A stretch of DNA of 63,360 nucleotides from positions 1-63,360 of the forward strand of contig JAPKDJ010000015.1 in assembly GCA_026421245.1 (NCBI GenBank), read 5' to 3'. The notes below the pieces were generated by a model. The model worked only from the letters and a program-made list of their open reading frames with translations. It made no database searches and was not told the DNA's origin. Numbering within the stretch: position 1 is the first letter of the stretch; every line of letters starts with the position of its first letter. This document shows positions 55,075 to 63,360 of the stretch, piece after piece. Made by a program: the position numbers and the translations under genes. The stretch comes from Akkermansiaceae bacterium. GTDB taxonomy: Bacteria; Verrucomicrobiota; Verrucomicrobiia; Verrucomicrobiales; Akkermansiaceae.

Positions 55075-58000
55075 ATGCCTCCTTTCTACCGACTTCTGCT
55101 CGCGGCGCTCACGGCAAACTTCTTCGTCTGCACTCTCAATGCCGACCTCCTTGCCCATTGGCCACTGGATGGGAATGGTGACGACGCTCTCGACAACCAT
55201 CACGGGTCAACCACAAATGTCGTTTTCGGTGCCGATGGAGCTGCTGCTCACACTGGCACTGCTGCCGAGTTCAATGGCTCCAATTCTACCATCACCGTTC
55301 CTCACGATTCATCCCTCAACCCCGCCAGTTTCACTCTCGCAATGTGGGTCAATGCGGACAGCACCAACGGTTTTGCCTCTGCCGTCACCAGTCGGGATGA
55401 CACCTCCGCGTCCGTTCACGGCTACATCATCTATAACGATAACGGAGGAAATTGGAACTTTTGGACCGGAACCGGTGGACCATCTGGAGCTTGGAACACA
55501 ATGCCTGGTGGGGGCGTTCAAACAGGTTCCTGGACTCATCTCGCCATTAGTTATGACCTAGGCAGCAAAACAAAGAGCCTCTATGTCAACGGATCCCTTG
55601 CCGCAACAAACTCGGCAAACAAACTCTACAGCCCAAACGGACCGCAAGCAGAAAACCTTCACATTGGATCGGGAGCGGACAATGGGGCCTCATTTCACTT
55701 CGACGGGCTCATCGATGATGTCGCCCTCTGGGACGAAACTCTCACCGTATCCGAGATTCAGAATGTCATGAACAACGGTGTCTCCGGTGGCCGTCCGGTC
55801 GTGACCTCCTTCACGGCCAGCCCTCCATTTATTGACTCCGGTCAAAGTGTGACCCTGACCTGGCAAACAACAAACGCAACCACCGTAAGTATCACACCTA
55901 AAATCGGCAATGTCCCCGCTGCCTCGGGAAGCGTGACGATTTCCCCAACCGAGACAACCACTTATACTCTTACCGCCACCGGCGAATCCCCAACACTCAC
56001 TTCCTCTCAAATCACCGTTGGCGTCGACGTGGAGTCGCTCCCACCCGTCATCAATGAATTCCTTGCTGACAACGAATCCGGCCTCACCGACGCGGATGGA
56101 GACTTCTCCGACTGGATCGAGATTCATAACCCAAATCCCTTCGTCATTGAGCTAGGAGGATGGCACCTCTCCGACAACTCACTCGACCCTCAAAAGTTTT
56201 GCATTCCGCCACAGAAAATTCCAGCGGGAGGATTCATCATCCTCTTCGCCTCCAACAAGGACGGAGGCATGGGATTCCAGCTCGCCAAAAGTGGTGACTC
56301 CCTCGCGCTCAGCGATCCCGAAGGAAATATCGTGCAGGAATTTTCGCCAATGTATCCCGCTCAATTCGACGACATTTCCTATGGAAAAAGCAACGATGGC
56401 AGCACGACCTATCTCGTGCCGACTCCGGGAGAAACGAACGGCCCGCCCCGCAGCGAAATCGGCCCCTCGATCGATGCCTTCATCGAAGTCTTACCTCCGC
56501 CTGGAGAAAACGATCACCTGGATGTCAGAGCAACGATCACTCCACGAATTGGCGCCGTCAGCGGGGCCACCCTTCACTACCGAATTGGCTTTGGGAGTGA
56601 ACTATCCCTTCCCATGACCATGGGAGAAGACAACTTATATACCGCAACAATCCCTTCATCGGCATATGTCGCAAACGAGATGGTACGTTGGTATATCGCC
56701 GCTTCCACTTCTTCCGGAGAATCCTCCCGCGAACCTCCCTTTACCCACCCAACTGAATCCGCGCAATATTTTGGCACCGTAGTCACCGATCCCGGCATCT
56801 CGGTGGACCATTCCGTGATGGAGTGGTTTGTCGAAAATCTTGGCGCAGCTGACACCCGAGGAGGAACACGCGGCTCACTCTATTTCGAGGGACGTTTCTA
56901 CGACAATATTTTCTGCCGAATCCGTGGTCAAAGCACCGCAAACTGGCCAAAACATAAATACAAATTCGACTTCTATCGCGGCGGCCATTTTACCTGGAAT
57001 GAAAGCGCTCCAAAAGTGGAGGAATTCAACGTAAACTCCCACTATCGCGATTCCTACGTCCGTGAAAATTCCATCTTTGCTTTCCTCAATGAAGCTGGTG
57101 CCCTTGCACCTGAAACACGCTATCTCTGGATTCGCCGCAACGGCAGTGACCTCGGTCTTTTCAGCTTCGTCGAACAAGTCGATGAGGAATTCCTAACCCG
57201 CCGGGGCATTGACGCCACGGGCTCGATGTATAAGGCCATTAATGTCCCGGCCACCCTCTCGACAACGGTCAATTCCAGCCTCTACCGCAAGACTCTCCGA
57301 AAGACCGAGCCCTACACTGATCTCAGACAACTCACCACGGGCATCAACATCGCAAATCCAAGCCGATTCGAGTTCGTCGCCGATGAAGTCAACCTTCCTA
57401 ACTACCTCAATGTCATGGCTGCGATGTGTGTGCCTTTCAATCACGATCAGCTCACCAAAAATTACTATGTTTACCGTGACTATGATCGCGAGGAGTGGTT
57501 CCGAATCGCCTGGGACGGAGACCAGGGGCTTCCGACCGGGCAGAAAAACACCCATGAAAACTGGGCCAGTCCGCTTTATGGCGACGCCATGCACACTCAG
57601 GAACTCGTGGGAGGAAATGCCAACCCGATCTGGCAAAACCACCTGCACGCCGCCATTCTCGACAACCCGATCACTCGCCAAATGTACATGCGCCGGGTGC
57701 GCACCCTCATCGACAAATACCTCAAGATCCCTGAAACGGGACCATCCACCACTCTCCTCGCTGAAGGAGCAATCGCGAGCTATTTCGTTCCCGTGGATTC
57801 CTCGCTTGAATCAACTTGGTTTACCCCCGGTTTCAACGATACCACCTGGCCAACAGGTCCCGCCGGTTTCGGATATGAAAATAATCTCGCCGACTACCAA
57901 AACCTTATCCACACCCGGGTAAAACCGAGCGAAACCATCGCCGGAGCCACCTCGATCTATCAGCGCTATGATTTCAACGTCACCAATCCGGCATCATTCC

Positions 58001-59607
58001 AAAACCTAGTCCTGCGCATGCGCTACGAAGATGGCTTTATCGCTTACCTCAATGGTCGCGAAGTGGCTCGGTCCAATATCTCAGGCACGGTGCGATACAA
58101 CTCCACAGCCGGATCGAATCCAGACTCCCAGGCCGTGAATTTCGAAAACTTCCCCTTGTTCGGCGTTAGTCTTTTGAACGGATCCAATGGTCTCGCAATT
58201 CAGGTCATCAATCAATCGGTCAGGAGCAGCGACCTCCTGTGTGAACCTGAATTGATCGACCAACCCGGCTCCAATGGCGGGTATTTTGAGAACCTCCTCA
58301 CAGGGTTCCGGAGCGCAATCGAAAACGACGTCACCATTGATCAATCGATCTGGTCGGGCTCAGGAATCACCAACTTCAGCAGCGGCTTCAATGGGGCCCT
58401 CAACACCTCTCTCCCCAGCCGGCGCACGGCCCTTTTCGACACCTATGGTCCAGATGGATCGGGCTTGATTCCCGACTCTCAGCCCGTTGACGCAATCGTA
58501 AGCTTTAGCCAAATCGAAGCGAAACCAGACTCCGGAAATCAGGACGAAGAATTCATCGAGATCACAAATGCCAATCGCGATGCCGTCGATATCTCTGACT
58601 GGACCGTAAGTGGAGGGATCAATTTCATGTTACCTCCGGGTGCCGTTGTTCCAGGCAACAGTTCCATTTTTCTTTCCCCAAATGTCCGTGACTTCCGCCT
58701 CCGAGTCTCCAGCCCAACAGGTGGCGAGGGAAACATTGTCATTGGCGACTATTACGGTCACCTTTCCAACTTCACCGAGACTCTCACGTTAACGAATACG
58801 GCTGGCGTAGTGATCGCCCAAACCAACACCCCCAATCAAGCAAGCGAAGCACAGCGATTTCTCGTCATTAGTGAAATCATGTATCACCCCGCTGACGGTG
58901 GAGGCACAGAGTTTGTTGAATTACTCAATATCAGTGAAGACGCACCTCTTAGCCTTGAAGGGGTCAGTTTTAGCGGCGGGATCAATTTCGCTTTCCCCGC
59001 GGGCACGGTGCTCTCTCCCGGAGCACAAATCATCATCAATGAGAACGATTTCCTCAATGACACGTCCCTAAGTAATGGCGGAGAGCTGATCAAACTCGAA
59101 GACGCGGCCAGCGGAACAATTAAGGAGTTCACCTTTGATGATAAATCACCCTGGCCTACTAGCCCAGATGGAGGCGGTCGAAGCCTCGTCTTGATCAACC
59201 CACATACAAATCCAGATCCTAATATCGCCGGCAATTGGCGGGCCAGCACTTCCAACGGAGGGAATCCCGGGAACAGCGATTCCTCTACCTTCACGGGAGA
59301 CCCGAATGGAGATACCAATCAGAACGGTGTGCCAGATCTCATCGACTATAGTCTCGGCGCTGGAGGCTCAGCCGAGATGACACCGGAAAAATTCAGCTAT
59401 CGCCGCAAGCTTGGCACCGACGACGTGAATGTTTTGATTGAAGCTTCTCCTGATCTTTCCGTTTGGGCCGCGGCCGATTCATTTCTCCTAAATGTTACCA
59501 CCACCGACATTGGTGACGGTTTCGAGCTTGTTGAATACGATCTTTCCCCAGCGGCCCCAACTCAACGACTATTCCTTCGCGTCCGGGCTGAATTAATTTC
59601 GCTTTAA
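55075..59607 (+). CDS. LamG, Ig-like, lamin-tail (LTD) and CotH-kinase surface protein
   Basis: A 1510-residue secreted protein (signal MPPFYRLLLAALTANFFVCT). In order: LamG/concanavalin fold (about 25-235), an Ig-like domain (FTASPPFIDSGQSVTLTWQT, about 245-315), LTD (VINEFLADNESG then SDWIEIHN, about 325-440), a beta domain (about 460-560), CotH (about 595-885: FYDNIFCRIRGQSTANWPKH, then RIAWDGDQGLPT), a carbohydrate-binding-like beta domain (about 955-1040), two more LTDs (about 1145-1255 and 1265-1370), and a Ca-binding DPNGDTNQNGVPDLIDY end. CotH proteins phosphorylate secreted proteins in Bacillus spores. A kinase role here is inferred. It is divergent from the FG-GAP gene. Confidence 0.88.
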   Translation: MPPFYRLLLAALTANFFVCTLNADLLAHWPLDGNGDDALDNHHGSTTNVVFGADGAAAHTGTAAEFNGSNSTITVPHDSSLNPASFTLAMWVNADSTNGFASAVTSRDDTSASVHGYIIYNDNGGNWNFWTGTGGPSGAWNTMPGGGVQTGSWTHLAISYDLGSKTKSLYVNGSLAATNSANKLYSPNGPQAENLHIGSGADNGASFHFDGLIDDVALWDETLTVSEIQNVMNNGVSGGRPVVTSFTASPPFIDSGQSVTLTWQTTNATTVSITPKIGNVPAASGSVTISPTETTTYTLTATGESPTLTSSQITVGVDVESLPPVINEFLADNESGLTDADGDFSDWIEIHNPNPFVIELGGWHLSDNSLDPQKFCIPPQKIPAGGFIILFASNKDGGMGFQLAKSGDSLALSDPEGNIVQEFSPMYPAQFDDISYGKSNDGSTTYLVPTPGETNGPPRSEIGPSIDAFIEVLPPPGENDHLDVRATITPRIGAVSGATLHYRIGFGSELSLPMTMGEDNLYTATIPSSAYVANEMVRWYIAASTSSGESSREPPFTHPTESAQYFGTVVTDPGISVDHSVMEWFVENLGAADTRGGTRGSLYFEGRFYDNIFCRIRGQSTANWPKHKYKFDFYRGGHFTWNESAPKVEEFNVNSHYRDSYVRENSIFAFLNEAGALAPETRYLWIRRNGSDLGLFSFVEQVDEEFLTRRGIDATGSMYKAINVPATLSTTVNSSLYRKTLRKTEPYTDLRQLTTGINIANPSRFEFVADEVNLPNYLNVMAAMCVPFNHDQLTKNYYVYRDYDREEWFRIAWDGDQGLPTGQKNTHENWASPLYGDAMHTQELVGGNANPIWQNHLHAAILDNPITRQMYMRRVRTLIDKYLKIPETGPSTTLLAEGAIASYFVPVDSSLESTWFTPGFNDTTWPTGPAGFGYENNLADYQNLIHTRVKPSETIAGATSIYQRYDFNVTNPASFQNLVLRMRYEDGFIAYLNGREVARSNISGTVRYNSTAGSNPDSQAVNFENFPLFGVSLLNGSNGLAIQVINQSVRSSDLLCEPELIDQPGSNGGYFENLLTGFRSAIENDVTIDQSIWSGSGITNFSSGFNGALNTSLPSRRTALFDTYGPDGSGLIPDSQPVDAIVSFSQIEAKPDSGNQDEEFIEITNANRDAVDISDWTVSGGINFMLPPGAVVPGNSSIFLSPNVRDFRLRVSSPTGGEGNIVIGDYYGHLSNFTETLTLTNTAGVVIAQTNTPNQASEAQRFLVISEIMYHPADGGGTEFVELLNISEDAPLSLEGVSFSGGINFAFPAGTVLSPGAQIIINENDFLNDTSLSNGGELIKLEDAASGTIKEFTFDDKSPWPTSPDGGGRSLVLINPHTNPDPNIAGNWRASTSNGGNPGNSDSSTFTGDPNGDTNQNGVPDLIDYSLGAGGSAEMTPEKFSYRRKLGTDDVNVLIEASPDLSVWAAADSFLLNVTTTDIGDGFELVEYDLSPAAPTQRLFLRVRAELISL

Positions 59608-59675
59608 AGATTGCCCGCTTCTAAAAAGTCATCATAAAGGATTTTAATACAAATCCGACTTTAGATACTCTTTCC

Positions 59676-61922
59676 ATGAAATACCTGAATTCCTTCTTAC
59701 TTTCCTGCGTAGCCGCCTGCAGTTGCCACGCCGAACTCGTCGCTCATTGGCCCCTCGATTCCGATGCCCTCGATGCCACTGGCAACGCTCACAATGGAAC
59801 TGTCGTTGATGGAACTGTCAACTTCGGACAGCCCGGTGCCAATGCCAATACCGGCTCGGCCGCAGCCTTCCCTGACACGGGTCACATCGATGTTCCCTTC
59901 GATGCTGCTCTCAACGGAGAAAGCTTCACTGTCGCCCTCTGGGCAAATGCTGCCAGCACTGGGGGATTTTCCTCTCCCCTCACCAGCCGTGATGACGTCG
60001 CCGGACCTCTCACACACGGCTTCATCATCTACAACAACAATGCTGGAGTGTGGGATTTCTGGACCGGTGACAGCGATGCCGGCTGGGATAGCTTGGCCGG
60101 TTCCCCCGTTACCACCGACACCTGGACTCACGTTGCCATCACCTATGATGCGCCAACCGACACAAAGACCCTGTGGATCGATGGTGTCGTTTCTGCCACT
60201 GATAACATTCCGCAGTCCGGCCCAACCCAGTATGCTCCAAACGGAACGATTGAGATGGAAAATCTTCACATCGGTGCCGGACAAGATGACGGACTCAATT
60301 TCTACTTCGATGGTCTCATTGACGACGTGGGAATTTGGAATGAGGCTCTCGATCAAACGGTCCTTCAAAGCATCATGGCCAACGGGGTTGTCAGTGGTCT
60401 TTCTGACCCCGCCCTTTCTGTTCCCAATCCCATCGATCTCGTTCTCAATGGTGGCATTCAAGTGATTGAAATCCCCATCAACAATCCCGGCCAAACACAA
60501 ACCCTCACTGTTTCGGCAGCGACCTTTAACGGCGATCCTAACTTCTCCGTAACAACCCTGCCAGGGCCGGTCACTCCCGGCAGTTCTGGAAACCTCGTCG
60601 TCACCTTCGATCCTGCCGGAAACAACGGAGCTTTCGAAGCAGATCTCAAAATTACCAGCAACGACTCACTCACCCCCGTTCGCACCACCACTCTGCGCGG
60701 AGCCATTCACGATCCCATGCTCGTATCTGACGCCACCGTCGACCTTGGTGAAAACACCACCGGAACGATTACTCTCACCAACAACGGAGCGACCCGCTCT
60801 CTGCAAGTTTCTGGCATTACGATTACTGGAAATAGCGATAATTTTGAGATCACCTCCATTCCAAGCACAATTGCAGCCAATGGTGGAACCGACGATATCG
60901 AGATTTCTTTCGACTCTTTGGGAGAGCAAGGAAATTTCAGCGTCACTCTGACCTTCAATACCGATGATCCTATCAATCCTGCCTTCATCGTGATTGTCAC
61001 CGCCACCGTCCCCTTTAGCGACACACTCGTGGCCTGGTGGCCGCTCGATGTCGATGGAACCGACGCCAGCGGAAACGGTTTCGATGGGGTCGTCGAAGGG
61101 AGTCTGGTTGCCAGCCCCGGAGCCAATGGTGCCACCGGCGGCTCACTTGAATTCGATGGGTTTTCCTCCCGGATCGATGTCCCATTCGATCAAGCCCTCA
61201 ATCCCCAGGACTTCACCGTGACCCTCTGGGCCAACGCCAGCACAACGTCTGGATTCGCATCTCCGATCACAAGCCGTGACGATGTTGGCGGTGGAACCAG
61301 CACCCATGGTTACATTCTCTACAATGATAACGGCGGCAACTGGAACTTTTGGACCGGAGACGGAAACCCCGGCTGGGACACTCTGACAGGAGAATCTGTG
61401 ACAACCGATACTTGGACTCATATTGCGATGACCTTCGATTCAGTAACTCAAACCAAGTCGATTTGGATCAATGGAACTCTTGCAGCCAGCGATGTCGCTG
61501 CGGCTCAGTATTCGCTCAATGGCACCGTTGAAATGGAACCGCTCCATATCGGTGCCGGACAAGACGATGGTTTGAACTTTTGGTTTTCAGGTAAGATCGA
61601 CGATGTCGGCCTCTTTCGGGTGGCATTATCACCAGATAATATCAACTCAATCATGACCGACGGGGTCGGAGGCTTCACCGGATCGTCAAGAGCACTTGAA
61701 ATCACAGACATTGACCTCGGCCCCAATCCTGGCGAGGTGACTATCACCTTCAACTCAGTCAACGGCGCAGCATACATTATTGAGCGTTCCACGAACCTTG
61801 CGCCCGATTCTTGGGACGAGTTGACCGACAACCATGCCAGTGAGGGCGAAACGACCTCCTTTACCGACTTGGATGTCCCGGTTGGAACCACTAAACTGTT
61901 TTATCGCGTCATTCGCCCGTAA
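59676..61922 (+). CDS. Two-LamG surface protein with choice-of-anchor-D domains
   Basis: A 748-residue secreted protein with signal MKYLNSFLLSCVAACSCHA. LamG 1 (about 22-235), two HYDIN/ASH-like beta domains (about 245-345 and 350-445), LamG 2 (about 450-655), and a C-terminal Fn3-like domain (EVTITFNSVNGAAYIIERST). LamG 2 shares long runs with LamG of the upstream gene: ILYNDNGGNWNFWTGDG versus IIYNDNGGNWNFWTGTG, and SRDD with HGYI. Recent duplication is therefore likely. LamG domains bind sugars or proteins. The gene follows the CotH protein by 68 nt. Confidence 0.88.
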   Translation: MKYLNSFLLSCVAACSCHAELVAHWPLDSDALDATGNAHNGTVVDGTVNFGQPGANANTGSAAAFPDTGHIDVPFDAALNGESFTVALWANAASTGGFSSPLTSRDDVAGPLTHGFIIYNNNAGVWDFWTGDSDAGWDSLAGSPVTTDTWTHVAITYDAPTDTKTLWIDGVVSATDNIPQSGPTQYAPNGTIEMENLHIGAGQDDGLNFYFDGLIDDVGIWNEALDQTVLQSIMANGVVSGLSDPALSVPNPIDLVLNGGIQVIEIPINNPGQTQTLTVSAATFNGDPNFSVTTLPGPVTPGSSGNLVVTFDPAGNNGAFEADLKITSNDSLTPVRTTTLRGAIHDPMLVSDATVDLGENTTGTITLTNNGATRSLQVSGITITGNSDNFEITSIPSTIAANGGTDDIEISFDSLGEQGNFSVTLTFNTDDPINPAFIVIVTATVPFSDTLVAWWPLDVDGTDASGNGFDGVVEGSLVASPGANGATGGSLEFDGFSSRIDVPFDQALNPQDFTVTLWANASTTSGFASPITSRDDVGGGTSTHGYILYNDNGGNWNFWTGDGNPGWDTLTGESVTTDTWTHIAMTFDSVTQTKSIWINGTLAASDVAAAQYSLNGTVEMEPLHIGAGQDDGLNFWFSGKIDDVGLFRVALSPDNINSIMTDGVGGFTGSSRALEITDIDLGPNPGEVTITFNSVNGAAYIIERSTNLAPDSWDELTDNHASEGETTSFTDLDVPVGTTKLFYRVIRP

Positions 61923-61946
61923 GGTTTTTTTCTCGTTGAGGTTCTC

Positions 61947-62162
61947 CTACTTTTCCCCGGTTCCTAATCTGGAGTATCGGCCACCGTGCACACCGGATGC
62001 GACTCCAATGTGCTTACCTTTGTGCTTGCTCATGTCAGGTGCTTCGCAGCCTTTTTCAAACACGCAGACCCCGGCCTTGTTGCGGGTCAGGCAGTCGTCG
62101 CTCAAACTGTCGATCCGGATCACGTAAGCTTTGCCATCGTTATCCTTAACGATGACCTCCAT
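61947..62162 (-). CDS. Possible 71-residue hypothetical protein
   Basis: MEVIVKDNDGKAYVIRIDSL is a convincing start for a small folded protein. The rest contains CLTRNKAGVCVFEKGCEAPD with three Cys and ends in a Gly-rich basic tail. It lies convergent to the LamG gene, in a 375-bp gap. There is no recognised family and no Shine-Dalgarno sequence. Weak but plausible. Confidence 0.45.
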   Translation of the reverse strand: MEVIVKDNDGKAYVIRIDSLSDDCLTRNKAGVCVFEKGCEAPDMSKHKGKHIGVASGVHGGRYSRLGTGEK

Positions 62163-62297
62163 GAGAAAACTTAGTCCACATCACTTCACGACAATCTGCC
62201 CTCTTTTCACGACATTGGTTTGATTGACATTTCGGATGAAAAATAACTCAGTTAGAGTCTTTATCTTGAATCAAGCTTACACCTTAAAAACGCCGGA

Positions 62298-63360
62298 ATG
62301 AATTCACTCAAATCAAAATATGACGTTGCAATCGTTGGAGGCGGCCATAACGGACTTGTAGCAGCCTGCTACTTGGCAAAGGCGGGGATGTCCGTCTTGG
62401 TGTTGGAACGTAATGACGTCCTTGGGGGGGCAACCCTTTCTCGTCAAACGTTCCCCGGAGTGGATGCCAAGCTTTCCGTTTATTCATATCTTGTCAGTCT
62501 TCTTCCTCAGAAAATCATCGATGATCTTGGCCTTAAGTTCAAACTCCGTTCGCGTAAAACTGCCTCCTGGACTCCCCGTATTTACGACGGAAAACTCCGT
62601 GAACTCCTGATTCAAAACAATTCATCCGGTGCCAACCGGGAGGCATTTTCCGAACTCACCGGAAGTGACAAAGATTACGAGGGCTACCTCAAACTCCAGA
62701 GATTGGAACAATCAATCTCCAAGGCAATCTGGCCCAGTCTCATTAGCCCCATGATCTCCCGGGAAAAATTGCGAAGCGGTCTGGACAAAGACACCCGACT
62801 TGCGTGGCAGGCACTGATTGAGGAACCGATTGGCGATGTCATTGAACAACACATCTCTGACGACCTGATTCGCGGACTGGTTTTCACCGATGGCAGAATC
62901 GGCGTTTCCACCTACCCTCACGACCCTTCCTTGCTTCAAAACAAATCCTTTCTTTATCACATCATCGGCGGTGGCACCGGAGAATGGAGAGTCCCCGTTG
63001 GCGGAATGGGGGTGCTCGTCGAACAACTGCATAATGTCGCGCACGCCACAAGCAACACCACATTCCAAACCCATGCGAAAGTCATCCGCATTGACAGTGG
63101 ACCAAGAAATTCCACGGTCATATTTGAGCACGACGAAAAAGAACACGAAGTGGACGCGCGCTTCGTTCTTTGCAATGCCTCGGCCCAGATCCTGAACCAA
63201 CTGACAGATGAAGAGAGTGTCCCCCTGGACTTGGACAAGACCGCCGAAGGAGCCGGCTTCAAAATCAACATGCTGCTCAAGAAACTCCCCAGATTGTTAT
63301 CAGACCGCCACACGGCAGAGGATGCTTTTTCCGGAACCGTTCATATCGACGAAGGGTATC
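62298..63360 (+). CDS. Phytoene-desaturase-like FAD oxidoreductase (partial)
   Basis: The frame opens at the ATG at 62298 and runs off the right end of the window, giving at least 354 residues. The N-terminus YDVAIVGGGHNGLVAACYLA with KAGMSVLVLERNDVLGGATL is a textbook dinucleotide-binding motif of CrtI/PYROXD2-type amine-oxidase-fold flavoproteins. Later blocks are HIIGGGTGEWRVPVGGMGVL and ARFVLCNASAQI. The substrate may be a carotenoid or another lipid. The sequence seen does not decide. A promoter must lie in the 375-bp gap to its left. Confidence 0.9.
   Translation, partial: MNSLKSKYDVAIVGGGHNGLVAACYLAKAGMSVLVLERNDVLGGATLSRQTFPGVDAKLSVYSYLVSLLPQKIIDDLGLKFKLRSRKTASWTPRIYDGKLRELLIQNNSSGANREAFSELTGSDKDYEGYLKLQRLEQSISKAIWPSLISPMISREKLRSGLDKDTRLAWQALIEEPIGDVIEQHISDDLIRGLVFTDGRIGVSTYPHDPSLLQNKSFLYHIIGGGTGEWRVPVGGMGVLVEQLHNVAHATSNTTFQTHAKVIRIDSGPRNSTVIFEHDEKEHEVDARFVLCNASAQILNQLTDEESVPLDLDKTAEGAGFKINMLLKKLPRLLSDRHTAEDAFSGTVHIDEGY

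Noticed and set aside
51394..61922. Sorting signal of the PEP-CTERM or LPXTG type on the large secreted proteins
   Set aside because: The C-termini (for example RAELISL and FYRVIRP) lack the motif plus membrane helix plus basic tail.

Overview
The window reads as a chromosomal segment of a Verrucomicrobiota bacterium, probably from the Verrucomicrobiales. This is inferred from gene content: large secreted LamG, LTD, CotH and FG-GAP/ASPIC-UnbV proteins, DUF1080 and DUF1501 families, a long ~640-residue PurF, and menaquinone and MEP-pathway genes. No rRNA is present to confirm it. Gene starts mostly lack a Shine-Dalgarno sequence, and many adjacent genes overlap by ATGA.

Layout. 1-2.4 kb: tRNA-Arg(TCT), tmk, a broken Nudix gene and a YqjD/YqjE/YqjK-like membrane operon. 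2.4-10 kb: type IV pilus or type II secretion motor genes (two PilT-like ATPases, then on the other strand trpD, a LolD-like ATPase, PilC/GspF and PilB/GspE). 10-20 kb: a candidate structured RNA with a strong terminator, the translationally coupled chain mnmE / 74-aa / 84-aa / TPR protein, hisC, menG/ubiE, a GNAT enzyme and an MsbA-type exporter. 20-25.8 kb: a YafK-type L,D-transpeptidase, an M1-like metallopeptidase, a CBS/DRTGG family II pyrophosphatase and a membrane protein. 25.9-30 kb: miaB, xerC-like recombinase, a wrecked HMG-CoA reductase/AMP-ligase region and a CHAP amidase. 30-43.6 kb: secreted DUF1080 and unknown proteins, lipid kinase, maf, tRNA-Leu(CAG), coaB, an inositol-phosphatase-like gene, ispF, purF-purM, a broken DUF3108 gene and rplQ-rpoA. 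44-51 kb: photolyase, an active HtrA-like protease paired with an apparently dead paralogue, a TPM-domain pair, a broken DUF1501 gene and a divergent PanB. 51-63 kb: a giant FG-GAP protein, LamG/LTD/CotH and LamG/anchor-D surface proteins, and the start of a phytoene-desaturase-like oxidoreductase.

The most notable observation is in miaB. The codon for the first cluster-binding cysteine is TGA, the flanking codons give a complete MiaB N-terminus with its own ATG, and an 8-bp perfect hairpin with a GGT loop begins 18 nt after the TGA, within the usual spacing of a bacterial SECIS element. A selenocysteine-containing MiaB is therefore a serious possibility. Simple nonsense mutation or a base-call error remains the alternative.

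Intact housekeeping genes sit beside at least five frameshifted or truncated genes (Nudix, HMG-CoA reductase, AMP-ligase, DUF3108, DUF1501), so gene decay or local sequence error is common in the spacers. The ruined HMG-CoA reductase next to an intact ispF fits reliance on the MEP route for isoprenoids.
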